Origin: Pseudoalteromonas nigrifaciens
Lineage (GTDB): Bacteria > Pseudomonadota > Gammaproteobacteria > Enterobacterales > Alteromonadaceae
Assembly: GCF_002221505.1 (NCBI RefSeq)
Contig: NZ_CP011036.1
Span: forward strand, 2,418,001-2,482,000
Length of the DNA: 64,000 nt
Reading direction: 5' to 3'
Part shown: piece after piece, positions 29,888-39,430 of the stretch
How the letters are laid out: each line of letters opens with the position of its first letter
Numbering within the stretch: the stretch's first letter is position 1
The notes under the pieces: generated by a model
Told to the model about the DNA's origin: nothing
The model's input: the letters and a program-made list of their open reading frames with translations, nothing else
Database searches by the model: none
Made by a program: the position numbers and the translations under genes

Positions 29888-30445
29888 TTAGATTTCCATC
29901 AACTCAGCTTCTTTAGCTGCTAATTGAGTATCCATTTCTTTAATGAATTTATCGGTCATCTTTTGAATTGCTTCTTCAGCTTGACGCGCTTCATCTTCAG
30001 AAATATCTTTATCTTTCAATAAGTTTTTAAAATCGCCATTCGCGTCACGACGAATGTTACGTACTGCAACACGACCGCCTTCAACTTCACCACGAACAAT
30101 TTTAATTAAGTTTTTACGACGTTCTTCAGTCAATGCTGGCAATGGTACACGAATAACTGAACCTGCTGACATAGGGTTTAAACCTAAGTCAGATGCCATT
30201 ATTGCTTTTTCTACCGCTTGCGCAAGTGACTTATCAAATACACCAATAGCCAGTGTACGTGAATCTTCAATTGTTACGTTAGCAACTTGGTTTAACGGTG
30301 TTGGCGAGCCATAATACGACACCATAATACCATCTAGCAATGCAGGATGAGCACGACCAGTACGAATCTTAGATAACTGGCTGCCCAGTGCTGCTACACT
30401 CTTTTGCATGCGCTCTTGCGCATCTTTTTGAATATCGTTAATCAC
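29888..30445 (-). CDS. frr: ribosome recycling factor
   Basis: 185 aa, the universal length. It contains [40 protein letters not shown] and the C-terminal coiled-coil arm [24 protein letters not shown]. With EF-G it splits post-termination ribosomes. It lies 14 bp after pyrH, the normal order. Confidence 0.98.
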   Translation of the reverse strand: MINDIQKDAQERMQKSVAALGSQLSKIRTGRAHPALLDGIMVSYYGSPTPLNQVANVTIEDSRTLAIGVFDKSLAQAVEKAIMASDLGLNPMSAGSVIRVPLPALTEERRKNLIKIVRGEVEGGRVAVRNIRRDANGDFKNLLKDKDISEDEARQAEEAIQKMTDKFIKEMDTQLAAKEAELMEI

Positions 30446-30459
30446 AGTTTAATCCTAAT

Positions 30460-31209
30460 CTATTTAATTACTTCATCTGAGGCTTGTGAAGAAATAAGGG
30501 TTCCCTCTTCTTCACCCATAATAACACGTTTTAATGCGCCTGATTTATTCATATTAAATACGCTCAATGGCATATTATGATCGCGTGCTAATGTAAATGC
30601 CGCTAAATCCATTACTTTCAATTCTTTCTCAATTATCTCATTGTAACTTAAATGACGATAAAGTGTCGCATCTGGATTTTTAACTGGGTCATCACTGTAA
30701 ACGCCATCTACTTTAGTCGCTTTAATTACCGTATCGGCTTCAATTTCGATACCACGTAAACAGGCTGCTGAGTCGGTAGTGAAAAATGGGTTTCCCGTAC
30801 CGGCTGCAAAAATAACTACGCGGCCCGTTTTTAATAAACTAATTGCTTCAGCCCAATTGTACGCATCACACATACCATGAAGTGGAATAGCCGACATTAA
30901 ACGACAGTTTACAAATGCACGATGCAGCGCATCACGCATTGCCAAACCATTCATTACGGTTGCAAGCATACCCATGTGATCGCCAACAACACGATTCATG
31001 CCTGCTTCTGCTAACGAGCCACCGCGTAAAAAATTTCCACCGCCAATAACTAAACCCACTTCTACGTCGAGCTCTACGAGCTCTTTAATTTCTTGAGCCA
31101 TGCGGTCTAACACTTTAGGGTCGATGCCAAAGCCTTCATCTCCCATTAAAGCTTCACCGCTTAATTTGAGAAGAACGCGTCTAAAAATAGGTTTACGATT
31201 GATAGTCAT
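30460..31209 (-). CDS. pyrH: UMP kinase
   Basis: 249 aa from the ATG at 31209 ([23 protein letters not shown]). The frame is open 20 codons more, but that part would lie within the tsf terminator hairpin. Amino acid kinase fold with [13 protein letters not shown] and [23 protein letters not shown]. It phosphorylates UMP to UDP in pyrimidine nucleotide synthesis and is allosterically controlled in related bacteria. The ribosome site is weak. Confidence 0.96.
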   Translation of the reverse strand: MTINRKPIFRRVLLKLSGEALMGDEGFGIDPKVLDRMAQEIKELVELDVEVGLVIGGGNFLRGGSLAEAGMNRVVGDHMGMLATVMNGLAMRDALHRAFVNCRLMSAIPLHGMCDAYNWAEAISLLKTGRVVIFAAGTGNPFFTTDSAACLRGIEIEADTVIKATKVDGVYSDDPVKNPDATLYRHLSYNEIIEKELKVMDLAAFTLARDHNMPLSVFNMNKSGALKRVIMGEEEGTLISSQASDEVIK

Positions 31210-31243
31210 AGTATTGGGGCCAACTTTTATAAAAAATGGATAA

Positions 31244-31286
31244 AAAATAACCGCGCTTATGTTAAACATAAAAGCGCGGTTATTTT
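31244..31286 (-). terminator. strong intrinsic terminator after tsf
   Basis: A perfect 15-bp stem (AAAATAACCGCGCTT with its complement at 31272-31286), extended by further pairing around the loop. It ends in an AT-rich run and separates the rpsB-tsf unit from pyrH. Confidence 0.88.
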
Positions 31287-31366
31287 AAAGAATTTCTAGC
31301 TGTGAAGCAAAAGCAAATAACACATTAATTGCATGTCTTTTTTACTCCCTACACAAATAGTTAATC

Positions 31367-32218
31367 TTATTTAGCTTTAGCAGCAGCGATTTGTGCAGCA
31401 ACTTCAGCAGCAAAATCTTCTTCTTTTCTTTCGATACCTTCACCAACTTCTACACGTACGAAGCTAGTAACTGTTGCGTTTTTCTCTTTAAGAATTTCGC
31501 CAACAGTTTTCTTAGGTTCCATGATGAAAGCTTGACCAGTAAGAGAAACCTCACCAGTGAATTTTTTCATGCGGCCAACAACCATCTTCTCAGCGATTTC
31601 AGCAGATTTGCCTTCATTCATCGCGATTTCGATTTGTACTTGTTGTTCTTTAGCTACAACATCAGCAGGAACGTCTGAAGGAGTTAAGTACTCAGGGCTT
31701 GATGCAGCAACGTGCATTGCAACGTGCTTAAGTGTTTCTTCATCAGCAACACCAGCAACAACAACACCAATACGATCACCATGACGGTACTCAACTAGGT
31801 TTTCACCCGTGATGTACTGTAGACGACGTACGTTAATGTTTTCGCCAATTTTAGTTACTAGCTCAACGCGTGCTTCTTCAAACTTAGCTTGTAAGTCTTC
31901 GATAGTCACAGTGTCTGCAATTGCAGCTTCTGCTACTTTATCAGCAAACGCTAAAAAGCTTACGTCTTTAGCTACGAAGTCTGTTTGACAGTTAACTTCA
32001 ACTAGCACTGCAACATTACCATTTTTCTTGATAATGATAGCGCCTTCAGCAGCGATATTGCCTGCTTTTTTAGCTGCTTTAGCCGCGCCACTTTTACGCA
32101 TGTTTTCAATCGCTAACTCGATGTCGCCATCAGTTTCAGTTAACGCTTTTTTACAATCCATCATGCCAGCGCCAGTACGCTCGCGTAATTCTTTAACTAG
32201 GGCAGTAGTTACAGCCAT
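31367..32218 (-). CDS. tsf: translation elongation factor Ts
   Basis: 283 aa (E. coli 283). An N-terminal UBA-like domain contains [19 protein letters not shown], followed by the TDFVAKD motif that contacts EF-Tu. It exchanges GDP for GTP on EF-Tu. Co-transcribed with rpsB, from which it is separated by a perfect hairpin; a terminator follows. Codon use is strongly biased, as expected for a highly expressed gene. Confidence 0.98.
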   Translation of the reverse strand: MAVTTALVKELRERTGAGMMDCKKALTETDGDIELAIENMRKSGAAKAAKKAGNIAAEGAIIIKKNGNVAVLVEVNCQTDFVAKDVSFLAFADKVAEAAIADTVTIEDLQAKFEEARVELVTKIGENINVRRLQYITGENLVEYRHGDRIGVVVAGVADEETLKHVAMHVAASSPEYLTPSDVPADVVAKEQQVQIEIAMNEGKSAEIAEKMVVGRMKKFTGEVSLTGQAFIMEPKKTVGEILKEKNATVTSFVRVEVGEGIERKEEDFAAEVAAQIAAAKAK

Positions 32219-32279
32219 TAGTAATTCCTCAAATCTGAATCAGGTTTAGATAAGCGGGTTACCCGCTCTACAAGAATAG

Positions 32280-32310
32280 CAAGTCTTCACCTTTAAAAGA
32301 TGAAGACTTG
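32280..32310 (-). promoter_or_regulatory. intergenic hairpin between rpsB and tsf
   Basis: CAAGTCTTCA and TGAAGACTTG form a perfect 10-bp stem with an 11-nt loop, 11 bp after the rpsB stop. No T tract follows on the minus strand. It is more likely a weak attenuator or an mRNA-processing/stability element setting the S2 to EF-Ts ratio than a full terminator. Confidence 0.6.
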
Positions 32311-32321
32311 AAGACAGCTAA

Positions 32322-33050
32322 TTACTCAGCTTCTACGAAATCATCTTTTTCAGCTTGAGCAACAAGTGTGTTCTCACGGCCTTCAGTGATCGCAGTTGCA
32401 ACAGCGTTAGTGTAAAGACTTACCGCACGGATAGCATCATCGTTACCAGGTACGATGAAATCAACGCCATCTGGGTTCGAGTTAGTATCAACAATTGCAA
32501 CAACCGGAATACCTAGGTTGTTAGCTTCACGGATAGCAATGTGCTCGTGGTCAGCATCAATAACGAAAAGCGCGTCTGGAAGACCGCCCATGTTCTTGAT
32601 TCCGCCAAGGCTCTTCTCAAGCTTTTCCATTTCGCGGTTAAGCATTAACGTTTCTTTCTTAGTTAACTTCTCGAAAGTACCGTCTTGGCTTTGTATTTCA
32701 AGGTCTTTAAGACGCTTGATTGATTGACGAACTGTTTTCCAGTTAGTCAACATGCCACCTAACCAACGGTGGTTTACATAGTACTGGTCGCTTGCGATTG
32801 CAGATTCTTTCACTGCTTCGCTTGCTGCACGCTTAGTACCAACGAAAAGAACTTTACCTTTGTTTGCAGCAGCACCAGATAAAAACTTAAGTGCAGTGTT
32901 GAACATTGGTACAGTTTGCTCAAGGTTGATGATATGTACACGGTTACGTGTGCCGAAGATGAAAGGCTTCATCTTAGGGTTCCAGTAACGTGCTTGGTGA
33001 CCAAAGTGAACACCAGCTTGAAGCATATCGCGCATTGAAACGTTTGCCAT
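32322..33050 (-). CDS. rpsB: 30S ribosomal protein S2
   Basis: 242 aa. The opening [51 protein letters not shown] and [22 protein letters not shown] identify S2. It is assembled late into the small ribosomal subunit. It is first in the rpsB-tsf operon and carries strong codon bias. A long leader and a strong promoter precede it. Confidence 0.98.
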
Positions 33051-33175
33051 TTTATAGATCCTCTATAGTTGTTTAGGGTTAGGCCTCCACATATCCCATA
33101 GCACCAACACCGAAGTATTTAAACTTCTAATGCACCCAAGTGTATGTGACGATACGTGTGTGTGTTAAAATAAAA
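33051..33175 (-). promoter_or_regulatory. rpsB leader (candidate S2 autoregulatory element)
   Basis: The transcript before rpsB has alternating CACACACACGT and a downstream GGTGTTGGTGCTATGGGATATG segment, resembling the conserved S2-binding leaders of gammaproteobacterial rpsB mRNAs. In those, free S2 represses rpsB-tsf translation. The match is from memory and the boundaries are approximate. Confidence 0.45.
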
Positions 33176-33235
33176 TTGTGTTTGCCTTAAATACAAAAAA
33201 TCATTAAAGAATTTATTTGTAAAAAGACGGCGCGC

Positions 33236-33264
33236 TTTATACCATATTAAAATTAAATACTCAA
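33236..33264 (-). promoter_or_regulatory. strong sigma-70 promoter for rpsB
   Basis: On the minus strand TTGAGT and TATAAA are separated by exactly 17 bp and followed by a GC-rich GCGCGCC discriminator, the type seen at stringently controlled ribosomal promoters. It lies about 190 bp before the rpsB start. Confidence 0.7.
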
Positions 33265-33321
33265 CATCGCGTGCAAAAATTGTGCGGCGATAAATGTTAA
33301 AAACTCAACTTTGGAGCTTCA

Positions 33322-34107
33322 ATGAGCGCTATTATTAAGACCCCTGAAGAAATAGAGAAAATGCGCGTAGCTGGGCGCTTAGCGGCAGATGTACTTGAAA
33401 TGATCGGCCCATATGTAGTGCCGGGCGTGACCACCGATGAGCTAAATACAATTTGTCATGATTATATTGTTAATGTGCAAAAAGCAATCCCTGCTCCATT
33501 AAATTATCATGGTTTTCCAAAATCAGTTTGCACCTCTGTAAACCATGTTATTTGCCATGGTATTCCAAACGAAAAGCCATTAAAAGATGGCGACAGTATT
33601 AATATTGACGTTACCATAATTAAAGATGGCTACCACGGCGACACTTCTAAAATGTTCCATGTTGGTACCCCTAACATTCAAGGTAAACGCCTTGCAGAAG
33701 TAACACAAGAAAGCCTCTACATTGCCATTAAAATGGTAAAACCAGGTGTGCGTTTAGGCGATATTGGCGAAGCAATTCAAAAATATGCTGAAAGCTTCAA
33801 CTACTCAATTGTTCGTGAATACTGTGGCCATGGTATTGGCGCAGGGTTTCACGAAGAGCCACAAGTAATGCACTATGGCAAAGCAGGTACTGGCGAAGTA
33901 TTAAAAGCCGGCATGTGTTTAACTATTGAGCCTATGGTCAATGCGGGCAAACGCCAATGTAAACTACTTAAAGATGATTGGACTGTGGTTACACGTGACC
34001 GTAGCTTGTCAGCCCAGTGGGAACATACTTTGTTAGTAACTGAAAATGGTGTTGAAATTTTAACGCTACGATCAGATGATACAATCGACAGGATCATTGA
34101 GCATTAA
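33322..34107 (+). CDS. map: type I methionine aminopeptidase
   Basis: 261 aa. The metal-binding residues are in NIDVTIIKDGYHGDTSKMF, GHGIGAGFHEEPQ and LTIEPMVNAG, with the terminal E in WEHTLLVTENG. It removes the initiator Met from new proteins in the cytoplasm. GGAG lies about 5 bases before the ATG. It is divergent from rpsB, the conserved arrangement, and heads map-glnD-dapD. Confidence 0.97.
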   Translation: MSAIIKTPEEIEKMRVAGRLAADVLEMIGPYVVPGVTTDELNTICHDYIVNVQKAIPAPLNYHGFPKSVCTSVNHVICHGIPNEKPLKDGDSINIDVTIIKDGYHGDTSKMFHVGTPNIQGKRLAEVTQESLYIAIKMVKPGVRLGDIGEAIQKYAESFNYSIVREYCGHGIGAGFHEEPQVMHYGKAGTGEVLKAGMCLTIEPMVNAGKRQCKLLKDDWTVVTRDRSLSAQWEHTLLVTENGVEILTLRSDDTIDRIIEH

Positions 34108-34175
34108 AATACCCGTTCAACTTGATAGCTATTTATTTATCAAAATGAACTCGTATAAATAAGGAATCAGCCCCG

Positions 34176-36794
34176 GTGGCATTACCCAACAAAGTAAAAA
34201 AGTTGCTTAGCGACGCAGAGCAACTTAGTGATTATCGCGATTGTTCTAGCTATTTTTATAAATGGCTTTTTAATGAGTTTTCTAAACAACCGGTTGGTAA
34301 TTTAATTAATGCCAGGGCTGAATTCATAGATCGTTTGCTGATCAAACTGTTTCATGTTTATGATTTAGCGCACGAACCCGACCTAGCACTTATAGCCGTA
34401 GGTGGTTATGGACGAGGTGAATTACACCCCTATTCCGACATCGACTTTTTGCTACTAGTAACACAACAACCAAACGCTGAAATCAGCGAAAAAATAGGTC
34501 AGTTTGTTACCATGCTTTGGGATCTCAATTTAGAGATTGGGCACAGTGTTCGCACTATAGCGCAAGCCATAGAGCAAAAGCGTGAAGACGTTACCTTTGC
34601 CACCAGCTTATTAGAAAGCCGGCTTATTTTTGGTAATCATATAGAATTTGAAAAGCTAAAAAACCACATAATTGACACGCCAGTGTGGCGCTCAAATGAG
34701 TTTTTTTTAGCCAAAGTACAAGAGCAACATTTACGCCACCGAAAATGCCACGGCACAGCGTATAATCTCGAACCTAACATAAAAGAAAACCCCGGTGGCC
34801 TGCGCGATCTGCAAACCATTATTTGGGTTGCTAAAAAACACTTTAGAGCAGAAACCCTACAAGAGCTTATTAGCCATGGCTACCTTACTCACGAAGAGTT
34901 TCAAGAGCTTTCAGAGTGCCTAGAAAACTTATGGAATATTCGTTTTGCGCTGCATTTGGCTGCAGGGCGCTCAGAAAACCGCTTACTGTTTGATCACCAA
35001 CCGCAAGCCGCCGAAATTCTGGGGTTTGGTAGCGATGGTAAATCGTCAGTTGAGCGCATGATGAAGCGTTTGTTTAGAATAATGAGCCGCGTACGCGAGC
35101 TAAACCTGATGCTGCTGGCGTACTTTGAACAAAGTATTTCGCCAAAACACCATCAACCTATTATTCAAGAGCTTGATCGCAATTTTGAGCGTATTGGCAA
35201 TCAAATTAAAGTAAAAAGCCCATCGGTATTTTTTAGGCGCGATCAGCTTTTTATGTTATTTGAGCATATTGCCGACAACCCAGAAATAACGCACATTTAT
35301 CCCAGCACTATTCGCACTATTCGCCAAGTGCGCCGCCGTTTACTAGGCGACTTACAAGATTACGCTGCCTGTCGCGAAGCTTTTTTACGTCTTATAAAGC
35401 ACCCCAATGGTATGGGCCGTGCGTTTACCTTAATGCATAAACACGGCATGCTGGCTGCTTATTTACCGCAGTGGCGAAACATATTTGGGCAAATGCAATT
35501 TGACTTATTTCATGCCTACACAGTAGATGAGCACACCCACAGATTAATAAATAATATTTATCAGTACTTTGATAAAACCGGTGTCAGCGAATTTCCTATT
35601 TGTAGTGAAATAGTCACTCGTATGGATAAACCTGAGCTACTTTATTTAGCGGGTATATTTCATGACATAGCCAAAGGCCGTGGTGGCGACCACTCAGAGC
35701 TGGGCGCTGTTGACGCACTAGCCTTTGCAAAGTTACATGCCTTTTCTGTCGCCGATGGTAAACTAATCGCATGGCTGGTTAGTAATCATTTACTTATGTC
35801 GGTTACCGCACAACGTAAAGATATAAACGACCCTGGAGTTATTAAAGACTTTGCCACACGAGTAAAAACAGAGCGCCAACTTGATTATTTATATTGCTTA
35901 ACCGTTGCCGATATACGTGCCACCAACGACAATTTATGGAACGATTGGAAAAACACCCTGCTGCGTGAGCTTTACTTACATACGCAACACGCACTGCGTT
36001 TAGGGCTTGAAAATCCAATGGATCAACGCGACCAAATTCGCGACAAAAAGCATCAAGCTAAACAGCGATTACTCAACTTAGGCTACATGGAAGACCAAAT
36101 TGATTTAATTTGGAGCCGCTTTAAAGCCAATTACTTTACCGCTTTTAGCGAACAGCAAATTTCATGGCACAGCCAGCATTTAGCTAATAGCGAAGATTTA
36201 AGTCAACCGAGTGTTATCGTATCAAATAAAGCGATGCACGGTGGCACCCAAGTATTTGTATACAGCCCTTACTCTGGGCCTTTATTTGCCCGCTTAGTGA
36301 GTGTTATTGGTTCTAAAAAGGCGCAAATACAGCACGCGCAAGTACTTACCACCAAAGATGGCTACGTACTATTTAACTTTGTTATTTTAGAAGTAAATGG
36401 CGAGCCAATTGCCAGTGGCAGAGCACAATCAATTAAACGCGCCCTAGAGCAAGCCTTGTTTGAGCCGCGTAAAAAAATTCGCTTCAAAAAGAATCGCTCG
36501 CAACGCTTTAAAGACTTTAATATAAAACCTAAAATTGTGCTGCGCCCGCATCCGCGTAAAGATCGCAGCCTAATTGAAATCCAAGCAATTGATATACCCG
36601 GTTTATTGACTAAAATAGCCGAAGTTTTTCAAGCACACTTATTACACATACACGCTGCGCGTATCACCACAGTGGGGCAGCGCGCAGAAGATTTCTTCGT
36701 GGTCTCTAATAACGAGTACCAAGCACTTACAGACGAAGAACAAGCCAAAATTCATCAAGCATTGCGTAAAAAACTCAACGCAGAAACCGAATAA
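34176..36794 (+). CDS. glnD: [protein-PII] uridylyltransferase / uridylyl-removing enzyme
   Basis: 872 aa with a GTG start and an AAGGA ribosome site 11 bases upstream. The nucleotidyltransferase motif GGYGRGELHPYSDIDF is at residues 76-91. Next come the GlnD linker, an HD domain (IFHDIAKGRGGDHSELGA, near 490) for uridylyl removal, and two C-terminal ACT domains that bind glutamine. It senses glutamine and modifies PII, controlling glutamine synthetase and NtrC. Confidence 0.97.
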   Translation: MALPNKVKKLLSDAEQLSDYRDCSSYFYKWLFNEFSKQPVGNLINARAEFIDRLLIKLFHVYDLAHEPDLALIAVGGYGRGELHPYSDIDFLLLVTQQPNAEISEKIGQFVTMLWDLNLEIGHSVRTIAQAIEQKREDVTFATSLLESRLIFGNHIEFEKLKNHIIDTPVWRSNEFFLAKVQEQHLRHRKCHGTAYNLEPNIKENPGGLRDLQTIIWVAKKHFRAETLQELISHGYLTHEEFQELSECLENLWNIRFALHLAAGRSENRLLFDHQPQAAEILGFGSDGKSSVERMMKRLFRIMSRVRELNLMLLAYFEQSISPKHHQPIIQELDRNFERIGNQIKVKSPSVFFRRDQLFMLFEHIADNPEITHIYPSTIRTIRQVRRRLLGDLQDYAACREAFLRLIKHPNGMGRAFTLMHKHGMLAAYLPQWRNIFGQMQFDLFHAYTVDEHTHRLINNIYQYFDKTGVSEFPICSEIVTRMDKPELLYLAGIFHDIAKGRGGDHSELGAVDALAFAKLHAFSVADGKLIAWLVSNHLLMSVTAQRKDINDPGVIKDFATRVKTERQLDYLYCLTVADIRATNDNLWNDWKNTLLRELYLHTQHALRLGLENPMDQRDQIRDKKHQAKQRLLNLGYMEDQIDLIWSRFKANYFTAFSEQQISWHSQHLANSEDLSQPSVIVSNKAMHGGTQVFVYSPYSGPLFARLVSVIGSKKAQIQHAQVLTTKDGYVLFNFVILEVNGEPIASGRAQSIKRALEQALFEPRKKIRFKKNRSQRFKDFNIKPKIVLRPHPRKDRSLIEIQAIDIPGLLTKIAEVFQAHLLHIHAARITTVGQRAEDFFVVSNNEYQALTDEEQAKIHQALRKKLNAETE

Positions 36795-36803
36795 GAGGAC
36801 ACT

Positions 36804-37634
36804 ATGTCAGATTTAAAAACGATGATCGAAAACGCCTGGGATAACCGCGATAGCATTAGCCCAAGCACAGTATCTGTTGAAGTAAAGCAAGCCATTATTG
36901 ACGCGCTTGACCTGCTAGACAGTGGCGCAGCACGCGTTGCTGAAAAAATATCGGGTGAATGGGTAGTACATCAATGGCTTAAAAAAGCGGTTTTACTGTC
37001 GTTCCGTATTCGCGAAAACCAAGCAATGGACGATGGCGTAAATCAGTTTTACGACAAAGTACCACTTAAATTTAGCGACTACACGCCGGAGCAATTTAAA
37101 CAGGGCGGCATGCGCGTAGTGCCTAATGCTGTTGCGCGTAAAGGCAGCTTTGTAGGTAAAAACGTGGTACTTATGCCATCGTATGTAAACATTGGCGCAT
37201 ACGTTGACGACGGCACCATGGTTGATACATGGGCTACTGTAGGCTCGTGTGCACAAATTGGTAAGAACGTACACTTATCGGGTGGCGTAGGCATAGGCGG
37301 CGTTTTAGAGCCATTACAAGCCAACCCAACCATCATCGAAGACAACTGTTTTATTGGCGCACGCTCTGAAATAGTAGAAGGTGTAATTGTTGAAGAAGGC
37401 GCGGTAATTTCAATGGGCGTTTACATCAGCCAAAGTACCCGTATTTATGACCGTGAAACCGGTGAAATTCACTACGGCCGCGTACCAGCAGGCGCAGTAG
37501 TAGTCCCTGGCGCACTACCATCAAAAGACGGTAGCCACAGCCTGTACGCTGCAATTATAGTGAAAAAAGTAGATCAGCAAACACGCGAAAAAGTAGGCAT
37601 CAACGCCCTGCTCCGCTCAATTGATGATGAATAG
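36804..37634 (+). CDS. dapD: 2,3,4,5-tetrahydropyridine-2,6-dicarboxylate N-succinyltransferase
   Basis: 276 aa (E. coli 274). The N-terminal helical domain is followed by a left-handed beta helix with [43 protein letters not shown] broken by turns, and the end motif DDE. It succinylates tetrahydrodipicolinate in the lysine and meso-diaminopimelate pathway. GAGG precedes the ATG 9 bp after glnD; the pair is conserved. Confidence 0.97.
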   Translation: MSDLKTMIENAWDNRDSISPSTVSVEVKQAIIDALDLLDSGAARVAEKISGEWVVHQWLKKAVLLSFRIRENQAMDDGVNQFYDKVPLKFSDYTPEQFKQGGMRVVPNAVARKGSFVGKNVVLMPSYVNIGAYVDDGTMVDTWATVGSCAQIGKNVHLSGGVGIGGVLEPLQANPTIIEDNCFIGARSEIVEGVIVEEGAVISMGVYISQSTRIYDRETGEIHYGRVPAGAVVVPGALPSKDGSHSLYAAIIVKKVDQQTREKVGINALLRSIDDE

Positions 37635-37642
37635 TTAAGTAG

Positions 37643-37669
37643 GTTGGGTAGAGCGCAGCGAAACCCAAC
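37643..37669. repeat. REP-like palindrome after dapD
   Basis: GTTGGGT and ACCCAAC arms flank an imperfect GAGCGCAGCG core. The same design (GGTTGGGT...ACCCAAC) is a widespread dispersed extragenic palindrome in many bacteria. Only this copy is seen in the window. It lies 9 bp after the stop codon, a common place for such elements. Confidence 0.6.
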
Positions 37670-37715
37670 GACACTTTAAAGTTAAGTGTTTTAGCTGAAC
37701 CTTAATTGTGTATTT

Positions 37716-37751
37716 AAAAGCGCTAAGCCCTTGTGGGTTTAGCGCTTTTTA
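37716..37751 (+). terminator. intrinsic terminator after dapD
   Basis: AAAAGCGCTAAGCCC pairs with GGGTTTAGCGCTTTTT through a TTGT loop with one G:T or bulged position and ends in T5. It probably also serves the convergent gene at 37776-38381. Confidence 0.85.
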
Positions 37752-37775
37752 TTTAGCCGGCATTGTGTATTACAA

Positions 37776-38381
37776 TCACCCATTACAACTCAAGCCATGT
37801 AAGTCTATTTGTTTTACCTGCTGATTTTTCGTTTTAAAATCATAATAACGAATAATTAGCTGATTGTTTTTCTCATAAAATGACATGTCCCGTAACCAAT
37901 CGATAGTGGCTATTGGCATGTATGTATAAAAACCATATTCACCCACACACTGATAACCAAAGTAATGATACGCACTGCCAAATGCACCTACATCGCTGGT
38001 ATACGCTACTATATTTTCCTGCTGCTGATAAAATTGCGCTTGACTGCCCACAATGACATACCAAATACATGTAAGCCCAAGTGCTACAATTTGCAACCCT
38101 GCCATTATAAACAATAGCAAGCTAACTAATTTTGCTTGAACAGTATGTTTGCTTGTTTTACTGATGCTTTTTATCAATACATAAGTAGCAATACTTACCA
38201 ATATCAGCTTTATCCAAACTAGGTAAGTAGACAACTCATAGGTAAATTTTTGGCTGTGCCACTGTATGCCAAATACAGGCGGAATAAACATCGAGTCTAT
38301 AAAGGTCACTGTAATAATTAGCGCTGCAAGGTGATAACGAGATAGGGTCATTAAGGCTGTTTTTTTAATTGTTTTAACCAT
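37776..38381 (-). CDS. hypothetical membrane protein
   Basis: 201 aa from the ATG at 38381 (MVKTIKKTALMTLSRYHLAAL). The frame is open nine codons more, and an inner ATG at 38351 is also possible. Three hydrophobic segments are visible in the first ~135 residues. A C-terminal ~70-residue domain rich in Tyr and Gln follows (GSAYHYFGYQCVGEYGFYTYMP), probably outside the membrane. I do not recognise the family. It is an isolated gene, convergent with dapD. Confidence 0.6.
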   Translation of the reverse strand: MVKTIKKTALMTLSRYHLAALIITVTFIDSMFIPPVFGIQWHSQKFTYELSTYLVWIKLILVSIATYVLIKSISKTSKHTVQAKLVSLLLFIMAGLQIVALGLTCIWYVIVGSQAQFYQQQENIVAYTSDVGAFGSAYHYFGYQCVGEYGFYTYMPIATIDWLRDMSFYEKNNQLIIRYYDFKTKNQQVKQIDLHGLSCNG

Positions 38382-38548
38382 GCTATTAAATATGTAATAA
38401 AAAAGCAAAAAGGTACTTTGAATAAATAATGCTCAGACCAGTTTACTTTACTTGAAGTAGCTAAAAGTAATTAAATTAGCCAAGCACACCCAGAATATAA
38501 TAAGGTAGTTAAGCATACATTAAAGTTAGCAATAAATATTAAGGACTA

Positions 38549-38568
38549 GGGCGTGTTGATCTTTGTGG
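38549..38568 (+). repeat. left terminal inverted repeat of the IS
   Basis: Begins GGGCGTGTTGATCTTTG and matches the right end except for one inserted G at position 5 and one substitution. Confidence 0.88.
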
Positions 38569-38636
38569 TATGAAAAACAAACAGCATGAAGATAAGGTAT
38601 AATTGAATTCGCCAGAAAACTTTACACCGAACCTAC

Positions 38637-39398
38637 ATGCCAAGATTAATGTTAACAGACGGGACATGGAATGTCTTATCAAAAGTAATGTACTTAAGTG
38701 GTCGAATTTATAATAAGCCCAACCATAGAAAAACGCTCGAAGGCATACTGTATAAGATGCGCACAGGTATTCCATGGCGAGATTTACCTTCTGATTTTGG
38801 CCGTTGGAGTGCTATCTACAGACGGTTTAATTTATGGTCCAAAAAAGGGATTTTGAATGAACTGTTTCGCGCATTATCTCGTGATGCGGACATGGATTGG
38901 GTCTTCATTGATGGCAGTATTGTCAGGGCTCATCAACATAGTTGCGGTGCAAGAACTGCTGACAATGAATCAATTGGAAAGAGCCGAGGTGGAAATTCTA
39001 CGAAAATTCATCTTGCAGTCGATAGCGGAGGGTTGCCTGTTTATTATGAATTATCCTGTGGAAATACGCATGATATCGTCCATGCAGAGTCACTCGTAGC
39101 TAATTGCCCAACAAGTAATATGGTTGTCGCAGATAAAGGCTACGACAGTGAAAAACTGAGAGCGTTTGTTCGTGATAATAACGCTACACCCGTTATTCCA
39201 CGTAAGGGCAACAGTTTAGTAGGCAATGAAGATATTGACTGGTGCATGTACAAATATCGGCACTTGGTTGAGAATGCATTTGGCCGTATTAAGCAATATA
39301 GAGGGATAGCCACGCGGTATGAAAAGCTTGAACGAAATTATCATTCAATGCTCGCTTTAGCATTTACTATGATGTGGCTACCAATGTGGGCTGATTGA
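38637..39398 (+). CDS. IS5-family transposase
   Basis: 253 aa, apparently complete. The DDE triad reads Asp92 (VFIDGSIV), Asp166 (VVADKGYD) and Glu212 (LVENAFGRIKQYRGIATRYEK), the last in the family's ENxFxxxKxxRxxxTRYxK signature. The N-terminal part (GILYKMRTGIPWRDLP) is the typical DNA-binding region. It moves the surrounding 877-bp element by cut-and-paste. No frameshift is needed, unlike some two-ORF members. Confidence 0.94.
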   Translation: MPRLMLTDGTWNVLSKVMYLSGRIYNKPNHRKTLEGILYKMRTGIPWRDLPSDFGRWSAIYRRFNLWSKKGILNELFRALSRDADMDWVFIDGSIVRAHQHSCGARTADNESIGKSRGGNSTKIHLAVDSGGLPVYYELSCGNTHDIVHAESLVANCPTSNMVVADKGYDSEKLRAFVRDNNATPVIPRKGNSLVGNEDIDWCMYKYRHLVENAFGRIKQYRGIATRYEKLERNYHSMLALAFTMMWLPMWAD

Positions 39399-39404
39399 TA
39401 TATG

Positions 39405-39425
39405 TACTACAAAGATCAACAGCCC
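39405..39425 (-). repeat. right terminal inverted repeat of the IS
   Basis: Reverse complement begins GGGCTGTTGATCTTTGTAG. It abuts the CTA duplication and reaches to within 5 bp of the betT ATG. Confidence 0.88.
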
Positions 39426-39430
39426 CTAAT

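Larger units (their letters stand above)
38549..39425 (+). mobile_element. IS5-family insertion sequence with 3-bp CTA target duplication
   Basis: 877 bp. The ends are imperfect inverted repeats: left GGGCGTGTTGATCTTTGTGG and right (reverse complement) GGGCTGTTGATCTTTGTAG, one base shorter. CTA lies at 38546-38548 and again at 39426-39428, a 3-bp target duplication. One transposase gene fills the element. The TNA-type duplication fits IS5-family groups. The element looks intact and recent. It sits 2 bp before the betT start codon. Confidence 0.93.

Noticed and set aside
31210..31269. Longer pyrH start
   Set aside because: It lies within the tsf terminator and adds 20 residues with no family counterpart.
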